Assembly: GCA_039800165.1 (NCBI GenBank)
Contig: JBDLRH010000124.1
Location: 1 to 15,469, forward strand
DNA: 15,469 bases
Source: JBDLRH01 sp039800165
GTDB taxonomy: Bacteria > Pseudomonadota > Gammaproteobacteria > Burkholderiales > Burkholderiaceae_C
Reading direction: 5' to 3'
Part shown: positions 1 through 7,309 of the stretch, piece after piece
Layout: the number at the start of each line of letters is the position of its first letter
How positions within the stretch are numbered: the first letter of the stretch is position 1
Notes under the pieces: model-generated
Seen by the model: only the letters and a program-made list of their open reading frames with translations
Database searches by the model: none
Told to the model about the DNA's origin: nothing
Position numbers and translations under genes: made by a program

Positions 1-1178
1 AACACCTTGCCGCTCATCCAGCCGCCCAGCGCCATGCCCAGCATGGTGCACATGATCACCGTGCCCACCATCGCGCCGGCCTTGGCGGGGCTGAAGTATT
101 CGCGCACGATGATCGCGTAGCTCGGCACGATGCCGCCCTGAAACAGGCCGAACAGCGCCGAGATGAGGTACAGCGACACCAGGCCGTCGAACGGGATGAA
201 CAGCAGCAGCGCCGTGCCCTGCAGGATGGAGCCCAGCAGCAGCGTGCGCAGCCCGCCGATGCGGTCGCAGATGGCGCCCGAGATCAGCCGGCTGACGATG
301 CCGAAGGCCAGCATCAGCGACAGCATCTCGGCGCCGCGCGCCACGCCGTAGCCGAGGTCGGCGCAGTAGGCCACGATATGCACCTGCGGCATCGACATCG
401 CCACGCAGCAGCCCACGCCGGCCACGCTCAGCAAGGCCAGCGCCACCGCGGGCGGCAGCCCGAAGGGCCGCGCGCCTGGCGCTTGGTCAGACACCGCTGC
501 CGATGCGGCAGATGACGACGGCGATGCCGAGGCCGGTCTGGCGGGCGTCGCCAGTGCCGCCAGTGCCGGCGGGCGCTGGCGCATCAGCTGCGCCAGGCTC
601 ACCATCACCAGCGTGCTGAAGATGCCGAGGGCCCAGTAGGTGTTGCGCCAGCCGATCTCTTGCACGAAGTACTGCACGATGGGCGGCCAGATCGTGCCGC
701 CCAGATAGTTGCCGCTGGCGCAGACCGCCACCGCAATGCCGCGGCGGCGCAGGAACCACAGCGAGGTGTCGGCCAGCAGCGGCGAGAAGGTGGCCGAGCT
801 GCCGCACAGGCCGATCAGCACGCCGTGCGCGATCGCAAACGCATAGATGTTGCCCGACAGCGCGGCGGCAATGTAGCCCAGGCCCAGGCACAGCCCGCCC
901 ATCATCAACGGGCGCGCCACGCCGTGGCGGTCGGCCATGCGGCCCATCCAGATGCCGCCCACGCCAAAGCCGATCATCAGCAGCGTGTAGGGCAGCGAGG
1001 CGTCGGCGCGGGTGATGCCGAACTCGGCCTGAACAGACGGCAGCACCACCGGCACCACATACATGCCGCTGGCCCCCACCGTCATCAGCGCGAGCGTGAC
1101 CCACAGGCGCATCCAGGCGGTGCGCGAATCAACCAGTTCGGCGGGCGCCGGCGCGTTGCGGTCGAGGGCGGTGGTCAT
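1..1178 (-). CDS. MFS transporter, C-terminus cut by window edge
   Basis: This is an inner-membrane secondary transporter of the major facilitator superfamily; its substrate cannot be read from the sequence. The minus strand is open from ATG at 1178 to the window edge, giving 392 full codons with no stop. Hydrophobic segments begin near residue 25. The loop between helices 2 and 3 holds the family signature GRMADRHG (residues 79-86, with D83 and R84). An Ala/Ser/Pro-rich linker around residues 205-235 fits the central cytoplasmic loop between the two six-helix halves. The second half contains typical helices such as the one ending in GGIVPSYAIIV. Probably only the last one or two helices are missing. 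The start lies 6 bp after the pncC stop and has no strong Shine-Dalgarno sequence, so translation may be coupled to pncC. The overall look recalls the monocarboxylate/oxalate-formate type of MFS, but this is a weak inference. Confidence 0.85.
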   Translation of the reverse strand, partial: MTTALDRNAPAPAELVDSRTAWMRLWVTLALMTVGASGMYVVPVVLPSVQAEFGITRADASLPYTLLMIGFGVGGIWMGRMADRHGVARPLMMGGLCLGLGYIAAALSGNIYAFAIAHGVLIGLCGSSATFSPLLADTSLWFLRRRGIAVAVCASGNYLGGTIWPPIVQYFVQEIGWRNTYWALGIFSTLVMVSLAQLMRQRPPALAALATPARPASASPSSSAASAAVSDQAPGARPFGLPPAVALALLSVAGVGCCVAMSMPQVHIVAYCADLGYGVARGAEMLSLMLAFGIVSRLISGAICDRIGGLRTLLLGSILQGTALLLFIPFDGLVSLYLISALFGLFQGGIVPSYAIIVREYFSPAKAGAMVGTVIMCTMLGMALGGWMSGKV

Positions 1179-1184
1179 GCTTAT

Positions 1185-1685
1185 TCAGGCGATGGGCCGC
1201 TCGCGCACCAGCTCCAGCAGCCGGTTGAGCGCATGGGCTGCGGTGGCCGCGCGCACCTCGGCGCGGTCGCCGGCGAAGCGCCTTGTTTCGCTGGACAGCA
1301 GGCCGTCCACCGAAAAGCCGAACCACACCGTGCCCACCGGCTTGGAAGCGCTGCCGCCGGTGGGGCCGGCGATGCCGGTGACCGCCACACTGACCTGCGC
1401 GCGCGAATGCCGCAGCGCACCGAAGGCCATGGCGCGCGCCACCACCTCGCTGACCGCGCCATGCGCGTCGATCAGCGCGCGGTCCACACCCAGCGACTCG
1501 GCCTTGGCCTCGTTGGAGTAGGTGACAAAGCCGCGCTCGAACCACAGGCTCGATCCGCTCAGGCTGGTACAGGCCGCAGAGATCAGCCCGCCGGTGCAGC
1601 TCTCGGCGGTGGCCAGCATCCAGCCGCGCTCGTGCAGGGCTTCGGCCAGCGCGGCGCAGGTGACATCAAGGGCAGGGGCGTTCAC
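1185..1685 (-). CDS. pncC: Nicotinamide-nucleotide amidohydrolase PncC (CinA C-terminal domain family)
   Basis: The product deamidates nicotinamide mononucleotide to nicotinate mononucleotide in the pyridine nucleotide salvage cycle and is cytosolic. It is a stand-alone CinA C-terminal domain, about 166 residues against 165 in E. coli PncC. Visible family motifs are TAESCTGG near the N-terminus, SSLWFERGFVTYSNEAKA, HGAVSE, VTGIAGPTGG and KPVGTVWFGF, then FAGDRAEVR near the C-terminus. I place the start at GTG 1685. It overlaps the pgpA stop as GTGA and has GGAG at 1692-1695 six bases upstream. The longer frame beginning with GTG at 1697 would use that ribosome-binding site as its own start, so it is less likely. 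Translation is probably coupled to pgpA. There is no N-terminal MoCF-like CinA domain. Confidence 0.93.
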   Translation of the reverse strand: MNAPALDVTCAALAEALHERGWMLATAESCTGGLISAACTSLSGSSLWFERGFVTYSNEAKAESLGVDRALIDAHGAVSEVVARAMAFGALRHSRAQVSVAVTGIAGPTGGSASKPVGTVWFGFSVDGLLSSETRRFAGDRAEVRAATAAHALNRLLELVRERPIA

Positions 1686-2209
1686 CAGAATCTCCACAGG
1701 GCAATCACCAGCAGCGTGCAGAACGCGGCCACCAGATCGTCGAACATGATGCCAAAGCCGCCGCGTGCGCCGAAGCCCTTGAACAGGCGATCGGCCCAGC
1801 CCACCGGGCCGGGTTTGGCGGCATCAAAGAAGCGGAACAGCAGAAACGCCGCCAGCTGCGCCCAGAAGCCCGCAGGCATCACCAGCAGCAGCACCAGCCA
1901 GAAGGCCGCGATTTCATCGATGACGATGGCGCTGGGGTCGCTGGTGCCCAGGTGCCTGGCGGTCACCGTGCAAGCCCACCAGCCGATCGCGAAGGTGATG
2001 CCGATGATCGCCGCCCACTGTGCGTCCGTCGGCGCCCATACAAAGCTGATCGCCAGGAACGCCAGCCAGGCCCACAGGGTGCCGGCGGTGCCGGGCGCGC
2101 GCGGGCTCAGGCCCGAGCCAAAGCCCATCGCAATGAAGTGCGCCAGGTGTCCGCGCAGAAAGGGCGCGCTGGCGCGACGCGGTACGGGGGCGGCGGGCGG
2201 CGAAGTCAT
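1682..2209 (-). CDS. pgpA: Phosphatidylglycerophosphatase A
   Basis: This integral inner-membrane enzyme removes the phosphate from phosphatidylglycerol phosphate to give phosphatidylglycerol. The protein has 175 residues, usual for the family. A Pro/Ala/Arg-rich N-terminus of about 20 residues leads into the conserved block GFGSGLSPRAPGTAG (29-43). Next come DPSAIVIDEIAAFW, whose acidic residues are expected to bind the metal, and FRFFDAAKPGPVGWAD followed by GIMFDDLVAA near the end. Several hydrophobic stretches fit the membrane helices of PgpA. The ATG at 2209 overlaps the thiL stop by 4 nt (ATGA), which suggests translational coupling. The thiL-pgpA neighbourhood is common in proteobacteria. 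Confidence 0.95.
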   Translation of the reverse strand: MTSPPAAPVPRRASAPFLRGHLAHFIAMGFGSGLSPRAPGTAGTLWAWLAFLAISFVWAPTDAQWAAIIGITFAIGWWACTVTARHLGTSDPSAIVIDEIAAFWLVLLLVMPAGFWAQLAAFLLFRFFDAAKPGPVGWADRLFKGFGARGGFGIMFDDLVAAFCTLLVIALWRFW

Positions 2210-3195
2210 GCGAAGTGGTCAAACGATGCGAAGCGCCGCGCAACCGGCTGGCCTTGCGCGTCGAGCACGCGCACGCCGGGCTCGGCATCGATGCGGCCGA
2301 TGCGCGTGGCGCGCGTGCCGCTGCGCTGCGCGGCGTTCAGCACCGCATCGCGCGCCGCCGCCGGCGCGGTGAAGCACAGCTCGTAGTCGTCGCCACCGGC
2401 CAGTGCCAGCTCCAGCCGCTGCGCCGCGTCAATCACCTCGTCGCAGGCCAGCAGCGACTGCGCCGCGTCGGCCTGCACCGTGGCCCCCACGCCCGACGCG
2501 TCAAGGATGTGGCCCAGGTCGCCCAGCAGACCATCACTCACATCGATGGCCGCACTGGCCACGCCGCGCAACGCCTGGCCCAGGGCCACCCGCGGCACGG
2601 GTTGCTCCATGCGCATGCGTGCTGCCGCGAAGGCGTCGGCGCTGATGCCAGCCTTGCCGCGAAACACCTCGAGCGCCAGCCGCGCATCGCCCAGCGTGCC
2701 GCTGACCCAGAGGTCGTCGCCGGCGCGCGCGCCGCTGCGCAGCAGCGCCTGGCCGGCCGGGACTTCGCCAAAGACGGTGATGCAGATGTTGAGCGGCCCG
2801 CGTGTGGTGTCGCCGCCCGCCAGCGCGCAGCCATGTGCATCGGCCAGCGCGAACAGGCCCTGCGCGAAGCCCGAAAGCCAGGCCTCGTCGGCGGCAGGCA
2901 GGGCCAGCGCCAGGGTGAATGCGCGCGGTGTGGCGCCGCAGGCGGCCAGGTCGCTCAGGTTCACCGCCAGGGCCTTGTGGCCCAGGCGGGCGGGGTCGAC
3001 GGTGGACAGGAAGTGCCGGCCCTCGACCAACATGTCGCTCGACACCGCAGTCTGCATGCCCGGCGTGGGCGCGAGCAGCGCGCAGTCGTCACCGATGCCG
3101 AGCGCCACGCCGCTCGCGGCCGCTGTCGTCGATGCTGCAGCTACGTCGCGCCGCACGAAGAAGCGGCGGATCAGCTCGAATTCGCCCAGGCTCAT
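2206..3195 (-). CDS. thiL: Thiamine-monophosphate kinase
   Basis: The product phosphorylates thiamine monophosphate with ATP to thiamine diphosphate, the last step in making the cofactor. It belongs to the PurM/ThiL ATP-binding superfamily and is cytosolic. The 329-residue length is normal. The N-terminus MSLGEFELIRRFF is typical of ThiL. Metal and nucleotide motifs are GIGDDCA (33-39), SSDMLVEGRHF (52-62), NLSDLAACGA (79-88) and GGDTTRGP (127-134). DVSDGLLGDLGHI and GGDDYELCFTAP follow in the second half. The ATG lies 21 bp after the apaG stop and has no obvious Shine-Dalgarno sequence. The stop overlaps the pgpA start. Confidence 0.96.
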   Translation of the reverse strand: MSLGEFELIRRFFVRRDVAAASTTAAASGVALGIGDDCALLAPTPGMQTAVSSDMLVEGRHFLSTVDPARLGHKALAVNLSDLAACGATPRAFTLALALPAADEAWLSGFAQGLFALADAHGCALAGGDTTRGPLNICITVFGEVPAGQALLRSGARAGDDLWVSGTLGDARLALEVFRGKAGISADAFAAARMRMEQPVPRVALGQALRGVASAAIDVSDGLLGDLGHILDASGVGATVQADAAQSLLACDEVIDAAQRLELALAGGDDYELCFTAPAAARDAVLNAAQRSGTRATRIGRIDAEPGVRVLDAQGQPVARRFASFDHFA

Positions 3196-3216
3196 GCGAC
3201 AGGGGTGTGGCGCGGC

Positions 3217-3597
3217 TCAGTGCAGCGACTGCGGGTTGCCGCTGGACAGCACAAACGCCGGGATCGGCGCCTCGAAGCGCTCGCCGTCGTCGGCCACAAA
3301 GAAGTAGTGCCCGTGCATCATGCCGCTGGGCGTGCGCAGGCGGCAGCCACTGGTGTACTGGAAACTCTGGCCGGGCTGCAGCAGCGGCTGGTGGCCCACC
3401 ACCCCCAGGCCCTTGACCTCTTCGGTGTGGCCGGTGGCGTCCTCGATGACCCAGTGGCGCGAGATGAGCTGCACCGCGGTGTCGCCGACGTTGGCGATGG
3501 TGATGGTGTAGCTGAAGGCATGCACGCCCCCGCCCGGGTCGGACTGGTCCTCCAGGTACGCCGGCTCGGCCTGCACTTCGATCGCATAGGTGGGCAT
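3217..3597 (-). CDS. apaG: ApaG (DUF525) protein
   Basis: ApaG is a small protein with an immunoglobulin/fibronectin-like beta-sandwich. It was linked genetically to Co2+/Mg2+ efflux in Salmonella, but its molecular role is poorly defined. The 126-residue length matches the family. Conserved stretches are FSYTITIANVG, LISRHWVIEDATG, EEVKGLGVVGHQPLL, PGQSFQYTSGC and PSGMMHGHYFF. It is the first gene of the leftward set and is divergent from rpe across 30 bp. No Shine-Dalgarno sequence precedes the ATG at 3597. A TAACAT box on the minus strand (3604-3609) sits where a -10 element for a leaderless transcript would be. Confidence 0.95.
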   Translation of the reverse strand: MPTYAIEVQAEPAYLEDQSDPGGGVHAFSYTITIANVGDTAVQLISRHWVIEDATGHTEEVKGLGVVGHQPLLQPGQSFQYTSGCRLRTPSGMMHGHYFFVADDGERFEAPIPAFVLSSGNPQSLH

Positions 3598-3603
3598 GCA
3601 TGC

Positions 3604-3620
3604 ATGTTAACTGCCACAAT
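3604..3620. promoter_or_regulatory. Putative back-to-back -10 elements for apaG and rpe
   Basis: The 30-bp gap between the divergent starts holds TAACAT on the minus strand (3604-3609), 6 nt before the apaG ATG. It also holds CACAAT on the plus strand (3615-3620), 7 nt before the rpe ATG. Each is a partial match to TATAAT placed so that transcription would begin at or next to the start codon. Neither gene has a Shine-Dalgarno sequence, which agrees with leaderless mRNA. Clear -35 elements are not visible, so this is tentative. Confidence 0.35.
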
Positions 3621-3627
3621 CAGGCGC

Positions 3628-4308
3628 ATGAGCCGCACGTTCCGTATCGCCCCCTCCATCCTGTCGGCCGACTTCGCCCGTCTGGGCGAAGAGGTGCGCA
3701 ACGTCATCGCCGCGGGTGCCGACTGGATTCACTTTGACGTGATGGACAACCATTACGTGCCCAACCTGACCTTCGGCCCGATGATCCTGCAGGCCATCAA
3801 GCCGCACGCCAGGCGGGCCGACGGCACGCCGGTGCCGATGGACGTGCACCTGATGGTGCAGCCGGTGGATGCGCTGGCCGCGATGTTTGCCGACGCCGGC
3901 GCCGACTACATCAGCTTTCACCCGGATGCATCCGCGCATGTGCATCGCAGCATCCAGGCCATCCGCGCCAAGGGCTGCAAGCCGGGCCTGGTGTTCAACC
4001 CGGCTGCGCCGCTGGACGTGCTGGACTGGGTGATCGACGACATCGATTTGATCCTGCTGATGAGCGTGAACCCGGGCTTTGGCGGCCAAAGCTTCATCGA
4101 CAGCACGCTGCGCAAGGCCGAGGCGGTGCGCAAGCGCATTGATGCCTGCGGCAAGGACATCCGGCTGGAGGTGGACGGCGGCATCAAGGCCGACAACATC
4201 CGCCGCGTGGCCGATGCCGGCGCCGACACCTTCGTGGCGGGCAGCGCGATCTTCGGCAAGCCCGACTACAAGGGCGTGATCGACCAGATGCGCAAGGCGC
4301 TGGGCTGA
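3628..4308 (+). CDS. rpe: Ribulose-phosphate 3-epimerase
   Basis: The product interconverts D-ribulose 5-phosphate and D-xylulose 5-phosphate in the pentose phosphate pathway (and the Calvin cycle where present). It is a cytosolic, metal-dependent TIM barrel of 226 residues, the usual size. Visible hallmarks are IAPSILSADF at the N-terminus, HFDVMDNHYVPN with H35 and D37, and MDVHLMV with H74. SVNPGFGGQSFI holds the phosphate-binding region, and VDGGI contains catalytic D183. GADTFVAGSAIF follows near the C-terminus. H35, D37, H74 and D183 line up with the known metal ligands and acid/base residues. The start is ATG 3628; an in-frame upstream extension would run through apaG and thiL antisense sequence and is not real. 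No Shine-Dalgarno sequence is present. The nearby gph fits the usual rpe-gph-trpE context, but two genes intervene here. Confidence 0.97.
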   Translation: MSRTFRIAPSILSADFARLGEEVRNVIAAGADWIHFDVMDNHYVPNLTFGPMILQAIKPHARRADGTPVPMDVHLMVQPVDALAAMFADAGADYISFHPDASAHVHRSIQAIRAKGCKPGLVFNPAAPLDVLDWVIDDIDLILLMSVNPGFGGQSFIDSTLRKAEAVRKRIDACGKDIRLEVDGGIKADNIRRVADAGADTFVAGSAIFGKPDYKGVIDQMRKALG

Positions 4309-4378
4309 ATTGACCTGACCTGAAGGCGACAGACGCGGGCGGTCTGGCCGCTCATGATGGTGCGAGGAGACACGCACC

Positions 4379-6490
4379 ATGCCAACACGACACCTGAAGC
4401 CCGCCGGCGCAGCCGGTAAAGCCACCGCGGCGATGGCGCTTTCGCTGGCGCTCGCCATGCCGGCCCAGGCCCGCGTCACCCGCATCGTCATCGATGAGGT
4501 GCAGCCCATGCCCGCAGTGGCCGGCGCTGCCATCGCCTATGAGCAGATTGCCGGTCGCGCCTTCGGCGAGCTCGATGCGAAGCTGCCGGTCAACGCCATC
4601 ATTCAGGACATCGAGCTCGTCAAGGAGGCCGATGGCAAGGCGCGCTACGTCGCCTCCTTCGTGATCTACAAGCCGGTGGACTTGAAGCAGGCCAGCGGGC
4701 TGATGTGGCACGACGTGCCCAACCGCGGCCGGGTGTTCCCGATGGCGCCGCAGGAGCGCGTGGCCGGCGACGTGCTGCTGGCCAGCGCCTGGCAGGGCGA
4801 CAACGCGGGCAACACCGCCGTCAAGCCCAAGGGGACGCTGACGCAGGGGCAGTGGCTACAGCTGCCGGTGGTGCGCGGGCCGGGCGGTGCGCCCGTCACC
4901 GGTCAGGTGTTCGGCCGCATCGTGAATCGGTCGGGCCCGAATTCGCAACCGCTGATCGTGCAAAGCAACCCGGTGCCCTACCAGCCACTGACGCTGGACA
5001 CGCGCGAGGCGCGCCTGGTGTCGCGCGCCGCCGAGAACCAGCGCGGCGAGGTGACCGATGAGCGCGTGATCGCTCCCACCGACTGGGCCTGGGCCAAGTG
5101 TGATGCGGCCAACCCCTTCCCGGGCACGCCCGACCCGACGCAGATTTGCGTCAAGGGCGGCTTCGATGCCGCGCGGCTGTACCAGGTGGTGTTCACCGCC
5201 AAGGACCCCTACCCGCTGGGCATGGGCTTTGCGGCCTGGCGCGATGTGGCCGAGTTCTTCAAGACCGCCAAGGCCGACGACAGCGGTACCGCCAACCCGT
5301 TGGCCGGCGCGGTGCGTCACAGCATCGGCCGCGGCGTGTCGCAGTCGGGTAACTTCCTGCGCGGCTGGCTGCACCTGGGCTTCAACCAGTCCGAGGCGGG
5401 CAAGGCGGTGCACGACGGCCTGTGGCCGATCATTGCGGGCCGCCGCATCGCGCTGAACTTCCGCTGGGCGCAGTCCGACGGTGTGCTCGAGCTGTACCAG
5501 GCCGGCAGCGAGGGCCCACAGTGGTGGCTGCCTGCGCCTGACCCGGTGCGTGGCGGCCGCGCCGCGGGCATCCTGGGCCGCTGCATGGCCACCAACACCT
5601 GCCCGAAGATCGTCGAGCATTTCGGTTCGGCCGAAGTCTGGGCGCTCAAGCTCACGCCCGAGTGGGTGGGCACCGACGGCCGCACTGACCTGCCGCTGCC
5701 CGACAACGTTCGCCGCTACTACATCGCCAGCTCCAACCATGGCGGCGGCGCGGGCGGCTTCGACACCAGCATCCCGGGCGCGGCACTGCCGACGACGGGG
5801 GCCACCTGCCCCGGCAATAACTTCGGCCGCGCCATCCTGCCGGCCAACCCGGTGCCGCACACCGAAACGGTCAACGCCATCCGCGCGCACTTCCGTGCCT
5901 GGGTCACGCAGGGCAAGCCACCGCCGCCCAGCGTCTATCCACGCCTGGCCGACGGCACGCTGGCCGAGGCGAACAAGGCGGCCATCGGCTTCCCGACGCT
6001 GCCGCAACTGCGCCCGACGATTCCCGAGCCCGACTTCATCATGCCGGTGCACGACTACGATTGGGGCCCGCAATTCGACCCGGTCGATGGTTCGGGTGTG
6101 CCGAGCCTGGCGCCGCCGCGCATCAAGCAGGTGCTGAAGATGTGGGCGCCCAAGGTGGATGGCGATGGCAACGAACTCGGTGGCGTGCCGGTGCCGCTGC
6201 TGGGCGCGCCGCTGGGCACCTACCTGGGCTGGAACGTGACGGCCGGCGGCTTTCACAAGGACCAGATCTGCAATTACGTGGGCGGGATGATTCCGTTTGC
6301 CCGCACCAAGGCCGAGCGCGAAGCGGCGCGCGATCCGCGTCCATCACTGGAAGAGCGCTACGGCAGCCACGAGGGCTGGCTGGCCGCCCTGCAGCGCAGC
6401 ATCGACCGCGCGCAGGCGGCGGGCTTCCTGCTGCCCGAGGACGGCGCTCGGCTCATGAATCAGGCGCAGCAGAGCAAGGTGCTGCGCTGA
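4379..6490 (+). CDS. Secreted alpha/beta hydrolase domain-containing protein (Abhydrolase_10-like)
   Basis: This is a predicted exported hydrolase of unknown substrate, 703 residues. The first 31 residues form a Sec-type signal peptide: basic start, Ala/Leu-rich core (about 15-27), and an AQA cleavage site before R32. The proposed nucleophile elbow is GVSQSGNF with S321, followed by LRGWLHLGFNQSE and DGLWPIIAG, as I recall for the alpha/beta hydrolase domain family Pfam Abhydrolase_10. The C-terminal part has family-like PSVYPRLADGTL, GTYLGWNV, IPFARTKAERE, DPRPSLEERYGSH and a final LLPEDGARL. The start ATG is supported by AGGAG (4365-4369) nine bases upstream. Cysteines near 240-260, 400-410, 475 and 635 could form disulfides in the periplasm. 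The gene stands alone between rpe and a convergent dehydrogenase, 21 bp away. An esterase-type activity is inferred from the fold only. Confidence 0.85.
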   Translation: MPTRHLKPAGAAGKATAAMALSLALAMPAQARVTRIVIDEVQPMPAVAGAAIAYEQIAGRAFGELDAKLPVNAIIQDIELVKEADGKARYVASFVIYKPVDLKQASGLMWHDVPNRGRVFPMAPQERVAGDVLLASAWQGDNAGNTAVKPKGTLTQGQWLQLPVVRGPGGAPVTGQVFGRIVNRSGPNSQPLIVQSNPVPYQPLTLDTREARLVSRAAENQRGEVTDERVIAPTDWAWAKCDAANPFPGTPDPTQICVKGGFDAARLYQVVFTAKDPYPLGMGFAAWRDVAEFFKTAKADDSGTANPLAGAVRHSIGRGVSQSGNFLRGWLHLGFNQSEAGKAVHDGLWPIIAGRRIALNFRWAQSDGVLELYQAGSEGPQWWLPAPDPVRGGRAAGILGRCMATNTCPKIVEHFGSAEVWALKLTPEWVGTDGRTDLPLPDNVRRYYIASSNHGGGAGGFDTSIPGAALPTTGATCPGNNFGRAILPANPVPHTETVNAIRAHFRAWVTQGKPPPPSVYPRLADGTLAEANKAAIGFPTLPQLRPTIPEPDFIMPVHDYDWGPQFDPVDGSGVPSLAPPRIKQVLKMWAPKVDGDGNELGGVPVPLLGAPLGTYLGWNVTAGGFHKDQICNYVGGMIPFARTKAEREAARDPRPSLEERYGSHEGWLAALQRSIDRAQAAGFLLPEDGARLMNQAQQSKVLR

Positions 6491-6511
6491 TGGCCGCGGG
6501 TGCTGGACGGG

Positions 6512-7228
6512 TTACCAGGGCAGCGCCTGTCCGTCCCAGCTGAAGAAGCCACCGCTGTCCTCGGCCTTCAGGCCATCGACCACGCCCAGCAGCCGCTGGG
6601 CGGCGAGCGCCGGCGCCACGCCGATCTCGTCGCCGCGAAACGGCCGCGACAGCGCCGACGCCACCGTGCCCGGGTGCAATGCTGTGATGCACGCGCCGGG
6701 GTGGGTGCGGCGCAGCTCGATCGCAGCCGTCTTCACCAGCATGTTGAGCGCCGCCTTGGACGCGCGGTAGGCGTACCAGCCGCCGAGCCGGTTGTCGCCG
6801 ATGCTGCCCACCTTGGCCGACAGCAGCGCCATCACGCCGTGTTGCTTGTCCAGCATCGGTGCAAAGTGGCGCAACAGCAGCGCCGGGCCGAAGGTGTTGA
6901 TGCGGAACACCTGCTCCAGCGCCGCGTAGTTCAGGTCTGCCAGCCGCTTCTCGGGCATGCCCTGCGGCCCGTGCAGCGTGCCGGTGGCAACGAGGATGCG
7001 CGCAAAGGCGGTACCCGGCGCCTGTGCCTGCACGGCCTGCGCCGCGGCAGCAATGGAGGCCTCATCCGAAAAGTCGATGGCCGGCTGCGACTGCCGCGAC
7101 AGCGCCAGCACCGCACCGTAGCGCGCATCGCTGCGCAGCTGCTCGACAAAGGCCGCGCCGATCGCGCCATGGGCGCCGATCACGAGGGCACGGCCCGGCG
7201 CTGCGGTGGTGTCGATAGACTGGTTCAC
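6512..7228 (-). CDS. SDR-family NAD(P)-dependent oxidoreductase (C-factor-like)
   Basis: This is a cytosolic short-chain dehydrogenase/reductase of 238 residues if it starts at GTG 7228; the substrate is unknown. The Rossmann nucleotide-binding motif is GAHGAIG (18-24). VATGTLHG (80-87) stands in the place of the usual NNAG, and N111 lies in the fourth-helix position. The active site is S142 in VGSIGDNRLGGWY with Y154 and K158 in YRASK. The stretch after it, ITALHPGTV, is the normal cofactor-binding Pro-Gly region. The sequence around YRASKAALN resembles the CsgA/C-factor branch. The reading frame stays open far upstream (to 8017), but that extension is antisense to gph. ATG at 7291 is the main alternative start. 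No Shine-Dalgarno sequence is visible for either. It converges on the hydrolase gene. Confidence 0.88.
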   Translation of the reverse strand: MNQSIDTTAAPGRALVIGAHGAIGAAFVEQLRSDARYGAVLALSRQSQPAIDFSDEASIAAAAQAVQAQAPGTAFARILVATGTLHGPQGMPEKRLADLNYAALEQVFRINTFGPALLLRHFAPMLDKQHGVMALLSAKVGSIGDNRLGGWYAYRASKAALNMLVKTAAIELRRTHPGACITALHPGTVASALSRPFRGDEIGVAPALAAQRLLGVVDGLKAEDSGGFFSWDGQALPW

Positions 7229-7309
7229 CGCTGGGATTGTGAAGGTGGCGCGCGTGAAGCGGCCGTCGACGGTCCCTTCAGCCCTTCGCATCACTCTGGA
7301 AGCCCGCCC

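Noticed and set aside
1686..1697. Longer pncC start at GTG 1697
   Set aside because: GTG 1685 has GGAG at a good distance and forms a GTGA overlap with the pgpA stop; the longer start would lie on its own ribosome-binding site.
660..2372. A 570-codon plus-strand frame opposite the MFS transporter, pncC and pgpA
   Set aside because: It has no recognisable motif, is His/Arg/Gln-rich, and lies antisense to well-supported genes.
3598..3606. CATGCATGCATG run as a possible microsatellite or operator
   Set aside because: It is only three units of four bases and overlaps the apaG start; too short to call as a repeat or binding site.
2215..3627. Upstream in-frame extension of rpe of about 470 residues
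   Set aside because: It is antisense to thiL and apaG; Rpe is complete from ATG 3628 at the normal family length.
4856..6256. A 466-codon minus-strand frame within the hydrolase gene
   Set aside because: The plus-strand frame has a signal peptide, ribosome-binding site and family motifs; the minus frame has none.
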